Below, piece by piece: positions 27,954-36,430 of a stretch of DNA of 64,000 nt (the stretch's first letter is position 1; the number at the start of each line of letters is the position of its first letter). The notes under the pieces are model-generated. The model worked only from the letters and a program-made list of their open reading frames with translations. It had not been told where the DNA came from and ran no database searches. Origin of the DNA: Desulfobotulus pelophilus (GTDB taxonomy: Bacteria; Desulfobacterota; Desulfobacteria; Desulfobacterales; ASO4-4); contig NZ_JAPFPW010000002.1 in NCBI RefSeq assembly GCF_026155325.1, positions 62,001-126,000 on the forward strand, in the 5' to 3' direction. A program made the translations under genes and the position numbers.

Positions 27954-28293
27954 TGTCTGCTTTTTATCAATAATCTGGCGTCCGCATATTTTTCCCCTCC
28001 GCATTGTACTGTACGTTTGTCGGTAGCGTTTTTTCAAAAAATATTCCCTGTATTCCAGTGCGTCCTTAGCAAAATTCAGAATAAATCATCGGTACTTCCG
28101 GAATTCACAGAACTGGTGGCCATGGGGTTTTGGTCGGCATGAGGCCGTTCATTGCTTTGTGATCAGCGTGGAAGGAAGTCTGTCTGCCTGTGTTTATTTT
28201 GTTATGAAGTATTTTATAAAATATTTTATAAAATACTTGACCCTGTAATTCCTTTCTGCAAAGGTGAAAGAAAAAAATGCAAAGGCTTGATTG
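27954..28293 (+). other. Control region upstream of the catabolic cluster
   Basis: The 340 bases after the rhomboid gene carry no gene. They end in the AT-rich palindrome at 28207-28238 and the start of the HpsN-like gene. A candidate -35 TTGTTA (28199-28204) and -10 TATTTT (28222-28227), 17 bases apart, overlap the palindrome. Confidence 0.45.
28207..28238. promoter_or_regulatory. 32-bp perfect palindrome, probable operator of the catabolic cluster
   Basis: The sequence reads identically on both strands over 32 bases. It consists of two overlapping copies of the self-complementary 14-mer TATTTTATAAAATA, at 28210-28223 and 28222-28235, with a 12-base period. It lies 55 bases before the first structural gene and overlaps a candidate promoter. 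The GntR-family regulator at the far end of the cluster is the obvious candidate ligand. A purely structural or terminator role is less likely, since there is no GC stem. Confidence 0.6.
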
Positions 28294-29643
28294 ATGAAAC
28301 ATGAATCAAAAATAAAAAAGGAGATTGGTGTGGAATACATAAAAAAAGCCTGTCTGTCAGCGGAGGGAAACAGCCTTGAAAAACGAAAGCTTGTGGAGAA
28401 AATCCTAAGTGATATCGAAGAGCGTGGAGAGGAAGCTGTAGCAGAACTTGCAAGGAAGTTTGATAACTGGGAAGGGCCTTTTGTTCTTTCCGATGAAAAA
28501 AAACAAAAACTGATTGAATCCGTACCGCAAAGGGTGAAAGACGATATCCGTTTTGCCTATGAGCAGGTGGCGGGTTTTGCCGTGGCACAGCGTGAAAGTC
28601 TGAAGGAGTTTGAGCTGGAGACGTTTCCCGGTGTGATTCTCGGGCAGAAGGTAATCCCCATGGATGTGGCGGGTTGCTATATCCCCGGAGGCCGATTTGC
28701 CCATGCCTGCTCTGCTTTAATGAGTGTGGCAACTGCCAAGGCTGCCGGAGTGAAAACTGTCATAGCCTGTTCTCCTCCCCGAGGTGGCGGTATTGATCCT
28801 GCCGTATGCTATGCCATGGATATAGCCGGGGCGGATATGATTCTTGAAATGGGCGGGGTTCAGGCCATCGCCAGTATGGCATACGGACTTTTTACGGGAA
28901 AGCCTGCCAATATTATTGTTGGTCCTGGTAATGCCTTTGTGGCCGAAGCCAAGGCTATTTTGGCCGGATCCGGGCGCTGTGCCATAGATGTTTTTGCCGG
29001 CCCCACGGAGTCCGGAGTCATCGCGGATAAGACCGCAGACCCCATGACAGTGGCTGTGGATCTCGTGTCCCAGGCCGAACATGGCTACGACTCTCCCGTC
29101 TGGCTTTTCACGGATTCAAGGGAGCTTGCAGAGACAGTTCTGGAAATTATGCCAAGAGTCATAGCGGATCTCACAACACCGGAGGTTGCGGAGGCAGCAT
29201 GGAGGGATTACGGAGAAATTATTCTGTGCGAAAGCCGGGAAGAACTTTGCCAGGTAAATGACCGCTATGCTCCGGAGCATATTCAGGTTATCGCAGACGA
29301 TCTGGATTGGTGGAGGGATCATCTGAAAAGCTATGGGTCCATGTTCCTTGGGGAAGGAGCCACCGTAGCCCATGGCGATAAATGTTCCGGTACCAATCAT
29401 ATTTTGCCTACAAAAAAAGCAGGTTATAATTCCGGCGGACTCAATGTTCACAAGTTTTTAAAGATTTATACCTATCAGAATATATCCGTTGAAGCCAACA
29501 GGGTGTTTTCTGCCGCTGCATCCCGACTTTCCCGGGTGGAGGGAATGGAAGGGCATGCCAGAGCCTGTGACTGGAGGCTGAAAAAGTTTTTCCCTGAAGA
29601 AAAATGGGATTTTGAGGTGTACGAACAGAAGCGTTATTGCTGA
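28294..29643 (+). CDS. HisD-family dehydrogenase, HpsN-like (sulfopropanediol/amino-alcohol dehydrogenase)
   Basis: The 449-residue enzyme belongs to the histidinol-dehydrogenase family: zinc- and NAD-dependent four-electron oxidation of a primary alcohol to a carboxylate. All metal and catalytic landmarks are present: SQAEHG (Gln and His ligands), YAPEHIQ (catalytic Glu-His), HGDKCSGTNHILPT (Asp ligand) and EGMEGHARA (His ligand). The pattern VAGCYIPGGRFAHACSALMSVATAKAAGVKT and the lack of other his genes argue for the HpsN subgroup (2,3-dihydroxypropane-1-sulfonate to sulfolactate) rather than true HisD. Cysteinolate, an amino alcohol like histidinol, is another plausible substrate. The ATG at 28294 has AAAGG upstream. 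It is the first gene of the cluster. Confidence 0.85.
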   Translation: MKHESKIKKEIGVEYIKKACLSAEGNSLEKRKLVEKILSDIEERGEEAVAELARKFDNWEGPFVLSDEKKQKLIESVPQRVKDDIRFAYEQVAGFAVAQRESLKEFELETFPGVILGQKVIPMDVAGCYIPGGRFAHACSALMSVATAKAAGVKTVIACSPPRGGGIDPAVCYAMDIAGADMILEMGGVQAIASMAYGLFTGKPANIIVGPGNAFVAEAKAILAGSGRCAIDVFAGPTESGVIADKTADPMTVAVDLVSQAEHGYDSPVWLFTDSRELAETVLEIMPRVIADLTTPEVAEAAWRDYGEIILCESREELCQVNDRYAPEHIQVIADDLDWWRDHLKSYGSMFLGEGATVAHGDKCSGTNHILPTKKAGYNSGGLNVHKFLKIYTYQNISVEANRVFSAAASRLSRVEGMEGHARACDWRLKKFFPEEKWDFEVYEQKRYC

Positions 29644-29657
29644 TTCGGTGTGATTCC

Positions 29658-29699
29658 CTGCTGGCCAGATACCGGATAGGTATCTGGCTTTGAAGCAGG
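29658..29699 (+). other. Intergenic stem-loop between dehydrogenase and DegT genes
   Basis: A perfect 10-bp stem (29664-29673 with 29679-29688, five-base loop) sits inside outer complementary CCTGC and GCAGG arms. No T-run follows directly. It may stabilise the upstream message or reduce read-through. Confidence 0.55.
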
Positions 29700-29741
29700 C
29701 TTCCGTCTTATTGACTGCCATACGACTATGATGGAGGGGTA

Positions 29742-30947
29742 ATGGCGCAGCAATGCTTTAGCAAAAGTTTTACCAGACAGGAGCCCATTCCTGAGCATGC
29801 CATTGAGCGGGCCATATCGGTATTACGGTCGGGGAAATTGCATCGCTATAACGTGGAAGTTGGAGAGGCAGGGGAAGTTTCCGAACTGGAAACAGAATTT
29901 GCTTCCTACATAGGGAAAAGATATTGCCTGGCCTGTGCATCATGCGGCAGTGCCATGTATCTTGCCCTTAAATCCGCCGGGGTTCAAAGGGGCGACAAGG
30001 TTCTGTGCAATGCCTACACACTGGCACCCGTTCCCGGAGCCATAGAAAATGCTGGTGCAGATATTGAGCTGGTTGAAATTTGCGAAGATTATACCATTGA
30101 TATTCGTGATCTGGATCGTAAGGCAGCGGCGGGCAATGCAAAGTGGCTTCTGCTGTCTCATATGCGCGGACATATGGCAGACATGGATAAAATTCAAAGA
30201 GTCTGTGAGCGGCACGGGCTTTTTTTGATCGAAGATTGTGCCCATACCATGGGCGCGGAGTGGGATGGCAGAAAGTCGGGTAGTTTTGGACAGGTAAGCT
30301 GTTTTTCGACCCAGACCTATAAACATATGAATTCTGGAGAAGGGGGCTTTCTTGTCACCGATGATGAAGAGCTCATGGCCCGGGCTATCCTCCATTCCGG
30401 CTCGTACATGCTGTATGACCGCCATGTCGCCCGCCCGGATCTGGAAGTCTTTGATCCCATAAAGAAAAGAATTCCGAACTATTCCTGTCGTATGGATAAC
30501 CTGAGAGCTGCCATTCTCCGACCTCAGCTACAGATGCTTACAAGACAGTGTCAGCGTTGGAATGAGCGCTATCGCCTGCTGGAAGCGGCCATCCATTCTA
30601 TAGAAGGTCTCTGGTGTCCACCCCGTGATCCCCGCGAGAATTATGTTGGCAGCTCCATCCAGTTTTCTGTCTGTCATGGTGACAGTGAGAGTATACGACT
30701 GTTTCTGGAAAAATGCCGTGAACGTGGTGTTGAGCTCAAGTGGTTCGGGAGTCCGGAACCCGCTGGTTTTACAAGTGCATATCAGAGCTGGGAATATTTT
30801 GGCAATCTTCCGGACCTGCCTAATACGAATCGTATTCTTAAACGTATGTGCGATATGCGCATTCCGCTGACCTTTACACTGGATGACTGTCGGGTGATTG
30901 CGGAAATTCTTCGTGATGTTGCAACAGATATTTTACAGTCGGATTGA
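29742..30947 (+). CDS. DegT/DnrJ/EryC1/StrS family PLP-dependent aminotransferase
   Basis: The 401-residue protein is a fold-type I aminotransferase. It has the substrate-sensing GSAMYLALKSAGVQRGDKV region, the PLP aspartate in IEDCAHTMGA (D165) and the Schiff-base lysine in QTYKHMNSGEGG (K194). Family members usually transaminate a keto or aldehyde carbon of sugars or cyclitols with Glu or Gln as donor. Here there are no sugar-nucleotide genes around it, so a small catabolic substrate is likelier. It may interconvert a keto (or hydroxy-keto) sulfonate and the amino form, but that is inference. GGAGGGG precedes the ATG. It lies 98 bases after the dehydrogenase gene. Confidence 0.85.
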   Translation: MAQQCFSKSFTRQEPIPEHAIERAISVLRSGKLHRYNVEVGEAGEVSELETEFASYIGKRYCLACASCGSAMYLALKSAGVQRGDKVLCNAYTLAPVPGAIENAGADIELVEICEDYTIDIRDLDRKAAAGNAKWLLLSHMRGHMADMDKIQRVCERHGLFLIEDCAHTMGAEWDGRKSGSFGQVSCFSTQTYKHMNSGEGGFLVTDDEELMARAILHSGSYMLYDRHVARPDLEVFDPIKKRIPNYSCRMDNLRAAILRPQLQMLTRQCQRWNERYRLLEAAIHSIEGLWCPPRDPRENYVGSSIQFSVCHGDSESIRLFLEKCRERGVELKWFGSPEPAGFTSAYQSWEYFGNLPDLPNTNRILKRMCDMRIPLTFTLDDCRVIAEILRDVATDILQSD

Positions 30948-31051
30948 CCTTCTTTTCGATTGTTTGTTGATGGATGTTCTGTTTTGGGTGCTCGGCTTCG
31001 GATAATCCGGAGGACAGGAAGAATTTTCTGACAATATGCGAGGAGGGAAAA

Positions 31052-32050
31052 ATGATGAAGCGGATGGTGGTAGCCCTATGTTTACTTTCTGCCGTTATAT
31101 TCACTGCAGTTCCTGCAGCTCTGGCTCAGACCGTCATGAGAATGGGTATGGGAGATGCTATTGACTCGGATCAGGGAGCCTTTTCCATACGGTTTAAGGA
31201 AGCCGTAGAAAGTCTTTCCGGGGGTAAAATACGGATAGAGCTTTTCCCGAATGGCTCCCTTGGCTCGGAAACGGAGATGCTGCAGAATACTCGCAGGGGG
31301 ACACTTGACCTTGCCACAATTGGTGTGGGAAATGCTGTTCCCTTTGTTCCCGACCTTGGCGTGTTAACCATGCCTTATCTTCTGGAGTCCCACTATGACG
31401 CCATTAAGGCGACAACGGGTGGACTGGGGCAGCAGTGGAATGAGAGATCCATTGCAAAGGGTGGTTTCCGGATTCTTGGCTGGACCTATTCCAACTTTCG
31501 CTTTGTGACCAATTCCAGGCGACCTGTGCGAAAACTTGAGGATATCAAGGGAATGAAGATCCGGGTTCCCCACAACAATATTATTCTGGCTACGTTTCGG
31601 GCATGGGGTGCCAATCCCGTTCCCATGGATTGGGCTGAAACATTCACAGCTTTGCAGCAGAAGGTTGTAGATGGTCAGGAAAATCCCTACATCGTGAACT
31701 ATACAACCAAATTCCATGAGGTTCAGGATTATCTCACGGAAGTTCATTACCAGTACTCACTGCAGCCTCTGATGATTGGTGAGCGGAAATGGAAAACCCT
31801 GGATAAGGAAACTCAGGATATTCTGATCCGGGCAGGAATGGAAGCACAGCAGTATGCCATTGCCTACCAGATTCTGGAGGCGGAAAAAGCCAAAAAAGGT
31901 ATGCAGGATGCGGGAGTTGAAATTTGCTATCTGGAAGATGAGGAACAATGGAAACAGCTGGCCAGAGAAAAGGTTTGGCCTGAATTCTATGACTTTATCG
32001 GCGGGCGGCAGAATCTGGATATGGTGATGCAAAGTCTTGGTAAGAAATAG
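31052..32050 (+). CDS. dctP: TRAP transporter substrate-binding protein (DctP family)
   Basis: The 332-residue protein has a signal peptide (MMKRMVVALCLLSAVIFTAVPAALA) and a DctP-type solute-binding fold. Features are GAFSIRFKEAVESLSGGKIRIELFPNGSLGSETEML, LDLATIGVGNAVPFVPDLGVLTMPYL and the conserved region FRFVTNSRRPVRKLEDIKGMKIRVP, whose arginine (in KIRVP) clamps an acidic group of the ligand. That arginine implies an acid substrate, such as a carboxylate or sulfonate. The gene starts after AGGAGGG. It is followed by a hairpin and then the two membrane subunits, giving a complete tripartite sodium-driven importer. Confidence 0.93.
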   Translation: MMKRMVVALCLLSAVIFTAVPAALAQTVMRMGMGDAIDSDQGAFSIRFKEAVESLSGGKIRIELFPNGSLGSETEMLQNTRRGTLDLATIGVGNAVPFVPDLGVLTMPYLLESHYDAIKATTGGLGQQWNERSIAKGGFRILGWTYSNFRFVTNSRRPVRKLEDIKGMKIRVPHNNIILATFRAWGANPVPMDWAETFTALQQKVVDGQENPYIVNYTTKFHEVQDYLTEVHYQYSLQPLMIGERKWKTLDKETQDILIRAGMEAQQYAIAYQILEAEKAKKGMQDAGVEICYLEDEEQWKQLAREKVWPEFYDFIGGRQNLDMVMQSLGKK

Positions 32051-32063
32051 CTGGCAAAGAAAG

Positions 32064-32094
32064 CATACCGGGCGAGCTGTTCTCACCCGGTATG
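32064..32094 (+). other. Stem-loop between dctP and dctQ
   Basis: CATACCGGG (32064-32072) pairs with CCCGGTATG (32086-32094), and three further pairs lie inside the loop. No T-run follows. As in other binding-protein operons it probably raises the yield of DctP relative to the membrane subunits. Confidence 0.6.
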
Positions 32095-32113
32095 TCTGAG
32101 AAAGGGCTACGAC

Positions 32114-32653
32114 ATGAAAGCAAAACGCGCCCTGCAATATATTGATAAGTTTGAGAGTTATGTCTGTCAGGTTTTGTTGGGTTTTTTCGTTGTTGTTCTT
32201 TTTATGCAGATTGCTCTCAGGATTTGTTTTAACTACGTTATCCCGTGGAGTGAAGAAATATCCCGTTTTTCTTTTGTCTGGTTTGTTTTTTTTGGTGCTG
32301 CCTATGCAGCCCGTCTGGCAGCCCATAACCGGGTGACAATTCAGTTTAAACTCTTCCCTCCGGTTGTAGGAAATATCTGTATGTTCCTATCGGATATTAT
32401 ATGGATCGGCTTCAATCTGCTTATGATCTGGAAAAGCCTGGAAGTGATTACAGACCTGATGGAGTTTCCGTATATTTCTCCTTCCCTTGGCTGGTCAATG
32501 GCCTATGTGTACTGGATTTTTCCCATCAGTTTCAGTCTCATGAGCGTAAGGATAATTCAGGTTAATATCATGAAATACTGGCTTAAGATTGAAATAAAGG
32601 ATGTGGATAAAATTGACCCTGACGACCTTGAACCTTTACCGGAATCCCATTAG
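32114..32653 (+). CDS. dctQ: TRAP transporter small membrane subunit (DctQ family)
   Basis: The 179-residue protein has four predicted membrane helices (YVCQVLLGFFVVVLFMQIALRI, FVWFVFFGAAYAARLAAH and two more). The DctQ signature WSEEISRFSFVWFVFFGAAYAAR is present, with PWSEE before helix 2. DctQ bridges DctM and scaffolds docking of the loaded binding protein. The C-terminus is a short acidic tail. A gap of 16 bases separates it from dctM. Confidence 0.92.
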   Translation: MKAKRALQYIDKFESYVCQVLLGFFVVVLFMQIALRICFNYVIPWSEEISRFSFVWFVFFGAAYAARLAAHNRVTIQFKLFPPVVGNICMFLSDIIWIGFNLLMIWKSLEVITDLMEFPYISPSLGWSMAYVYWIFPISFSLMSVRIIQVNIMKYWLKIEIKDVDKIDPDDLEPLPESH

Positions 32654-32669
32654 GGAAGGAGGCGGAAGT

Positions 32670-33953
32670 ATGTCTGCTGCTGGCGTATTGTTCGGTTGCT
32701 TCGCCCTTCTTCTGCTTATGGGGGCTCCCATAACCGTGGCCCTGGGTGCAGCGGCCATGGCTGCTTTCATGGTGGTGGGACAGGATCTGTCCACAATGGT
32801 GCAGATTGCCTTTTCATCGGTGAACTCATTTCCCATAATGGCACTGCCTGCTTTTGTTCTTGCCGGTGCTTTAATGGAGGTTGCCGGGATTTCAAGGAGA
32901 CTGGTGAAGGTTGCCGAATCCATGGTTGGTACGGTTGATGGGGGGCTTGCCATTTCCACAACACTGGCCTGTGTGTTTTTCGGGGCCATATCCGGTTCCG
33001 GTCCGGCTACAACCGCTGCCGTAGGAATGCTGATGATCCCGGCCATGATCAGAAGAGGTTATGACCCCGGATATGCTTCCGCGGCTACGGCCAGTTCCGG
33101 AGGTATCGGAATCATTATCCCGCCCAGTATTCCCATGGTAATCTATGGGGTTGTCGCCCAGGAATCCATTACAAAAATGTTTGTCGCTGGGGTTGTTCCC
33201 GGTTTATTGATTTCTGCCGGTCTCATTGTGGTTCATCTTCTGCGTTGCCGGGGGAAGAACTTGAGCCAGGGAATGGTACCATGGTCCGCATCCGGGTTGC
33301 TCTGTTCCCTGCGGGAAGGATTCTGGGCCGTTCTAGCACCGGTTATTATTCTGGGAGGAATCTATACGGGTTTTTTTACTCCTACGGAAGCCGCCATTGT
33401 TGCCATTTTTTATACGCTGATCATAGGAATTTTTGTTTATAAGGAAATTTCTCTCAAGGGGCTGATGAAATCCCTTGAAACCACCTCATGGCTTACCGGC
33501 AGGGTTCTGGTGATCATGTTTACCGCCTTTGCCTTCGGCAGGTTGCTGGTTCAGTACCAGATACCCGATATGATAGCGCAATGGCTTCTTGAAATTACAA
33601 GTAATCCCCATCTTATCTGGGCGATGGTTATTTTTTTCCTTCTTTTTCTCGGCATGTTCATGGAAACCCTTGCCATAATTATGCTGGTCACACCGGTACT
33701 TTTGCCGATCATGGTGGCCATCGGAGTGGATCCTATCCATTTTGGGGTGGTTCTTGTCTGCTGCTGTGGTGTGGGTTTTTCAACTCCGCCCCTTGGCGAG
33801 AATATGTTTATTGCTTCGGGTATTGGCGGTGTAACCCTTGAAGAGATTTCTCTGAAAGCTCTTCCTTTTTGTTTTGTCACCATCGGTGTCATTTTTTTGA
33901 TGGCTTATGTCCCCGGATTGATTCTCTGGTTGCCGGAGCTGTTCGGGTACTGA
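32670..33953 (+). CDS. dctM: TRAP transporter large permease subunit (DctM family)
   Basis: The 427-residue transport subunit has about 12 membrane segments and DctM landmarks: GAPITVALGAAAM, FVLAGALMEVAGISRRLV, SGSGPATTAAVGMLMIPAM, ASSGGIGIIIPPSIPMVIYG and FTPTEAAIVA. It forms the sodium-coupled channel of the TRAP system with DctQ. AAGGAGG lies seven bases before the ATG at 32670. The frame is open upstream into dctQ, but the ribosome site and the usual N-terminus place the start here. Confidence 0.94.
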   Translation: MSAAGVLFGCFALLLLMGAPITVALGAAAMAAFMVVGQDLSTMVQIAFSSVNSFPIMALPAFVLAGALMEVAGISRRLVKVAESMVGTVDGGLAISTTLACVFFGAISGSGPATTAAVGMLMIPAMIRRGYDPGYASAATASSGGIGIIIPPSIPMVIYGVVAQESITKMFVAGVVPGLLISAGLIVVHLLRCRGKNLSQGMVPWSASGLLCSLREGFWAVLAPVIILGGIYTGFFTPTEAAIVAIFYTLIIGIFVYKEISLKGLMKSLETTSWLTGRVLVIMFTAFAFGRLLVQYQIPDMIAQWLLEITSNPHLIWAMVIFFLLFLGMFMETLAIIMLVTPVLLPIMVAIGVDPIHFGVVLVCCCGVGFSTPPLGENMFIASGIGGVTLEEISLKALPFCFVTIGVIFLMAYVPGLILWLPELFGY

Positions 33954-34014
33954 TGTACCGTTTTGATTCAGATATTGTGACTGAATAAGGCGGGCTTTTT
34001 ACTAAGGAGCTAAT

Positions 34015-34395
34015 ATGAAAAAAGAAAGTGTTTGTACGGCAAAGGCACCTGCAGCAATCGGTCCCTATTCTCAGGCTGTAAAGTCCGGTGGTTTTCTTTT
34101 TACCTCGGGTCAGCTTCCCATAGATCCGGTAACAGGCAATATACCGGAAGGAGATATCAAAGTGCATACCCATCAGGTGTTAAAAAATCTGAAGGCAATT
34201 GCTGAGGCAGCAGGGACGGATCTTTCATCTGTTGTGAAAGCTACCGTATACCTTAGCAGCATGAAAGATTTTGCATTGGTAAATGAAGTATATGCTGAAT
34301 ATTTTACGGAACCGTTTCCCGCCAGGAGTGCTTTTCAGGTTGCACAGCTGCCTCTGGGTGCCTCTGTGGAAGTGGAAGCTGTTTTTGAACTCTGA
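34015..34395 (+). CDS. ridA: RidA family 2-iminobutanoate/2-iminopropanoate deaminase
   Basis: The 126-residue YjgF/YER057c/UK114 protein hydrolyses reactive enamine/imine intermediates such as 2-aminoacrylate from PLP-dependent eliminations. Key residues are in place: Y18 (GPYSQAV), R104 (PARSAFQVAQLPLGA) and E121. AAGGAG lies upstream of the ATG. The next gene encodes a PLP lyase whose reaction would release 2-aminoacrylate, so RidA probably detoxifies and speeds the lyase step. An intrinsic terminator follows directly. Confidence 0.93.
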   Translation: MKKESVCTAKAPAAIGPYSQAVKSGGFLFTSGQLPIDPVTGNIPEGDIKVHTHQVLKNLKAIAEAAGTDLSSVVKATVYLSSMKDFALVNEVYAEYFTEPFPARSAFQVAQLPLGASVEVEAVFEL

Positions 34396-34400
34396 TTTGT

Positions 34401-34426
34401 GAAAAAGGGCAGGCCCTTTTTACAGG
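34401..34426 (+). terminator. Intrinsic terminator after ridA
   Basis: AAAAAGGGC (34402-34410) pairs with GCCCTTTTT (34413-34421) over a very short loop, with a T-run in the right arm. It lies a few bases past the ridA stop, and could attenuate transcription into the lyase gene. Confidence 0.6.
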
Positions 34427-34473
34427 TACCATGCTTTTGGGCATGAATAACATTTTAAAGAAATGAGGACTTC

Positions 34474-35475
34474 ATGAATTTTACCCAATTCCCCCGCAGG
34501 AAATATCTGCAAGGTGCAACCCCCATCGAGCCCATGGCAAATCTATCCAAAGCCCTTGGGGGGAATGTGGATCTTTATGTTAAAAGAGATGACCTTTTGC
34601 CTGGGTCGGCAGGGGGGAACAAAACCCGTAAACTTGAATTCTGTTTTGCTGATGCCCTTGAAAAAAAAGCAGACACCGTCGTTACATGCGGTGCTGTTCA
34701 GTCCAATCACTGCCGCCTCACTGCTTCATGGGCCGTCAAGGAAAACATGGACTGTCATCTGGTTCTGGAAGAACGGGTAAAAGGTTCGTACAAGCCTGAA
34801 GGATCGGGCAATAATTTTTTGTTTGAGCTGCTGGGTGTGAAATCCGTCCGCGTGGTTCCGGCGGGTTCGGACATGATGGCAGAAATGGAAAAAACTGCGG
34901 CAGAGCTGAGAAATGCTGGTAAACAGCCCTACATTATTCCCGGAGGTGCTTCCAATGCCATTGGTGCCCTTGGGTATGCCAGCTGTGCTCAGGAAACTAT
35001 GGTGCAGCTGAATGAGATGATGCTGAAGATTGACAGCATTGTTGTTCCGTCCGGTTCCGCCGGAACCCATGCGGGTATGGCAGTTGGCATGTTTGCCATG
35101 AATACCCATATTCCTGTTCTCGGTATGAATGTGTCCAGAAAAAAAGATGTTCAGGAAGGGATTGTTTATAAACTGGCCGGAGAGCTGGTAACAAAACTGG
35201 GTGTTAAAACAGAGATCCCACGAGACCATATTACCTGTTTTGACGAATATGTGGGGCCGGGCTACTCTCTCCCCACCGGAGATATGATTGAAGCTGTAAA
35301 ACTTTTTGCCGGTACGGAAAGCATTCTTCTGGATCCTGTTTATTCAGGAAAAGCGGCAGCTGGTCTCATCGATCTGGTCCGTAAAGGATACTTCCCTAAA
35401 GGAAGCCGGGTCCTTTTTCTGCATACCGGAGGTTCGCCTGCTCTGTATGCCTATCTTGATACATTCAGGGCATAG
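34474..35475 (+). CDS. PLP-dependent lyase of the D-cysteine desulfhydrase/CuyA (L-cysteate sulfo-lyase) family
   Basis: The 333-residue protein is a fold-type II PLP enzyme with the family motif PGSAGGNKTRKLEF (PLP lysine K50), VTCGAVQSNHCRLTA, YIIPGGASNAIGALGYASCAQE and GSAGTHAGMAVG, plus the C-terminal LLDPVYSGKAAAGLIDL and FLHTGG. Relatives are D-cysteine desulfhydrase (DcyD), ACC deaminase and CuyA, which splits L-cysteate to pyruvate, ammonia and sulfite. The flanking RidA, the HpsN-like enzyme and the acid-type TRAP importer favour a CuyA-like role, but sequence alone cannot separate CuyA from DcyD. GAGGA precedes the ATG. Terminators stand on both sides of the gene. Confidence 0.8.
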   Translation: MNFTQFPRRKYLQGATPIEPMANLSKALGGNVDLYVKRDDLLPGSAGGNKTRKLEFCFADALEKKADTVVTCGAVQSNHCRLTASWAVKENMDCHLVLEERVKGSYKPEGSGNNFLFELLGVKSVRVVPAGSDMMAEMEKTAAELRNAGKQPYIIPGGASNAIGALGYASCAQETMVQLNEMMLKIDSIVVPSGSAGTHAGMAVGMFAMNTHIPVLGMNVSRKKDVQEGIVYKLAGELVTKLGVKTEIPRDHITCFDEYVGPGYSLPTGDMIEAVKLFAGTESILLDPVYSGKAAAGLIDLVRKGYFPKGSRVLFLHTGGSPALYAYLDTFRA

Positions 35476-35507
35476 CTGATCGGGGCTGGCTCTGTATGGC
35501 ATTTGTC

Positions 35508-35541
35508 TGTCCGGGATCTTTGGGTCCCGGGCAGTTTTTTT
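35508..35541 (+). terminator. Intrinsic terminator after the CuyA-like gene
   Basis: An 11-bp stem (35508-35518 with 35523-35533, two G-U pairs) and a four-base loop are followed by a run of seven T. It separates the lyase gene from the racemase gene. Confidence 0.85.
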
Positions 35542-35591
35542 GTGTTCAGAGTAAAAAGACTCTTCTTACTGCCGTGGAAAGGTAACGGGAA

Positions 35592-36320
35592 ATGCAATGC
35601 GGAAAAGAAAAAGTGGTGGGCATTCTGGGTGGAATGGGGCCTGCTGCAACGGTTGATCTGATGAAAAGGGTGATTGACCTTACCCCTGCCGTGGATGATG
35701 CGGATCATATCCGGATGATTGTGGATAATAATCCAGGAGTACCGTCCAGAATGAAGGCATTGCTGGACGGTACGGGAGAGAGTCCTGGTCCATGCATGGC
35801 AGAAATGGCCAGAAGGCTTGCGTCATGGGGCGCAGATTTTCTTGTCATACCCTGTAATACGGCGCATTTTTATTATGATGATGTCCGAAATGCCGTATCT
35901 GCGCCAGTGGTTCATCTTGTGGATCTTACAGCTTCCGTTGTTGCCGAAAGGCTGCCGGAACACATGAAGGCAGGTATTATGGCTTCCACGGCAGTTGTAA
36001 ATACCGGGCTTTATGATAAAGCTTTCATGCCATATGGTGTTCCTTTGCTATATCCTTGCCCTGCAGATCAGGAAAGACTTCTGGATGTGATTCGTTCTGT
36101 GAAGGCTGGAGATAGGGGATGGGATATACGGAACAGTTTTCTTGCCATTGCAGCAAGTCTTGTGAAGGAAGGAGCTGGAATATTGATTATAGCCTGTACG
36201 GAACTGGGAGTTATCGGAGAGGAGTTGGGAGCAGAATTCGTTGATACAACAGATGTCCTGGCTTCCCACATTGTTTCTGTCGTGAAAAAGGGAGCCCTTC
36301 CTTTTGAAAAGATGCGTTGA
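35592..36320 (+). CDS. Aspartate/glutamate racemase family protein
   Basis: The 242-residue protein has the fold of PLP-independent amino-acid racemases. The N-terminal VGILGGMGPAATVDL is characteristic, and both catalytic cysteines are present in IPCNTAH (C88) and IACTELG (C202). The family racemises Asp, Glu or broader acidic amino acids by two-base chemistry. Cysteate is the sulfonate analogue of aspartate. The gene sits next to a cysteate-lyase candidate, so D/L-cysteate interconversion is an attractive role. An ordinary aspartate racemase remains possible. Confidence 0.85.
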   Translation: MQCGKEKVVGILGGMGPAATVDLMKRVIDLTPAVDDADHIRMIVDNNPGVPSRMKALLDGTGESPGPCMAEMARRLASWGADFLVIPCNTAHFYYDDVRNAVSAPVVHLVDLTASVVAERLPEHMKAGIMASTAVVNTGLYDKAFMPYGVPLLYPCPADQERLLDVIRSVKAGDRGWDIRNSFLAIAASLVKEGAGILIIACTELGVIGEELGAEFVDTTDVLASHIVSVVKKGALPFEKMR

Positions 36321-36430
36321 ACATGCCGGGCTTCTTTGTTCGCTATGGATCGTATCATGATGCAAGGCTGATGCAGTCAGTTGCAAGGTCAGAAGAAGCT
36401 TTTTTGATTTGGTTTTATGCGGAGTGTTGG

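Noticed and set aside
28294-29643. True histidinol dehydrogenase of histidine synthesis
   Set aside because: The catalytic residues fit, but no other his genes are nearby, the surrounding genes are transport and PLP catabolism, and several segments match the HpsN type better. It stays possible at low odds.
36317-36430. A longer N-terminus for the EamA transporter
   Set aside because: It adds a charged, non-membrane segment with no ribosome site. The ATG at 36431 has GGAG at six bases.
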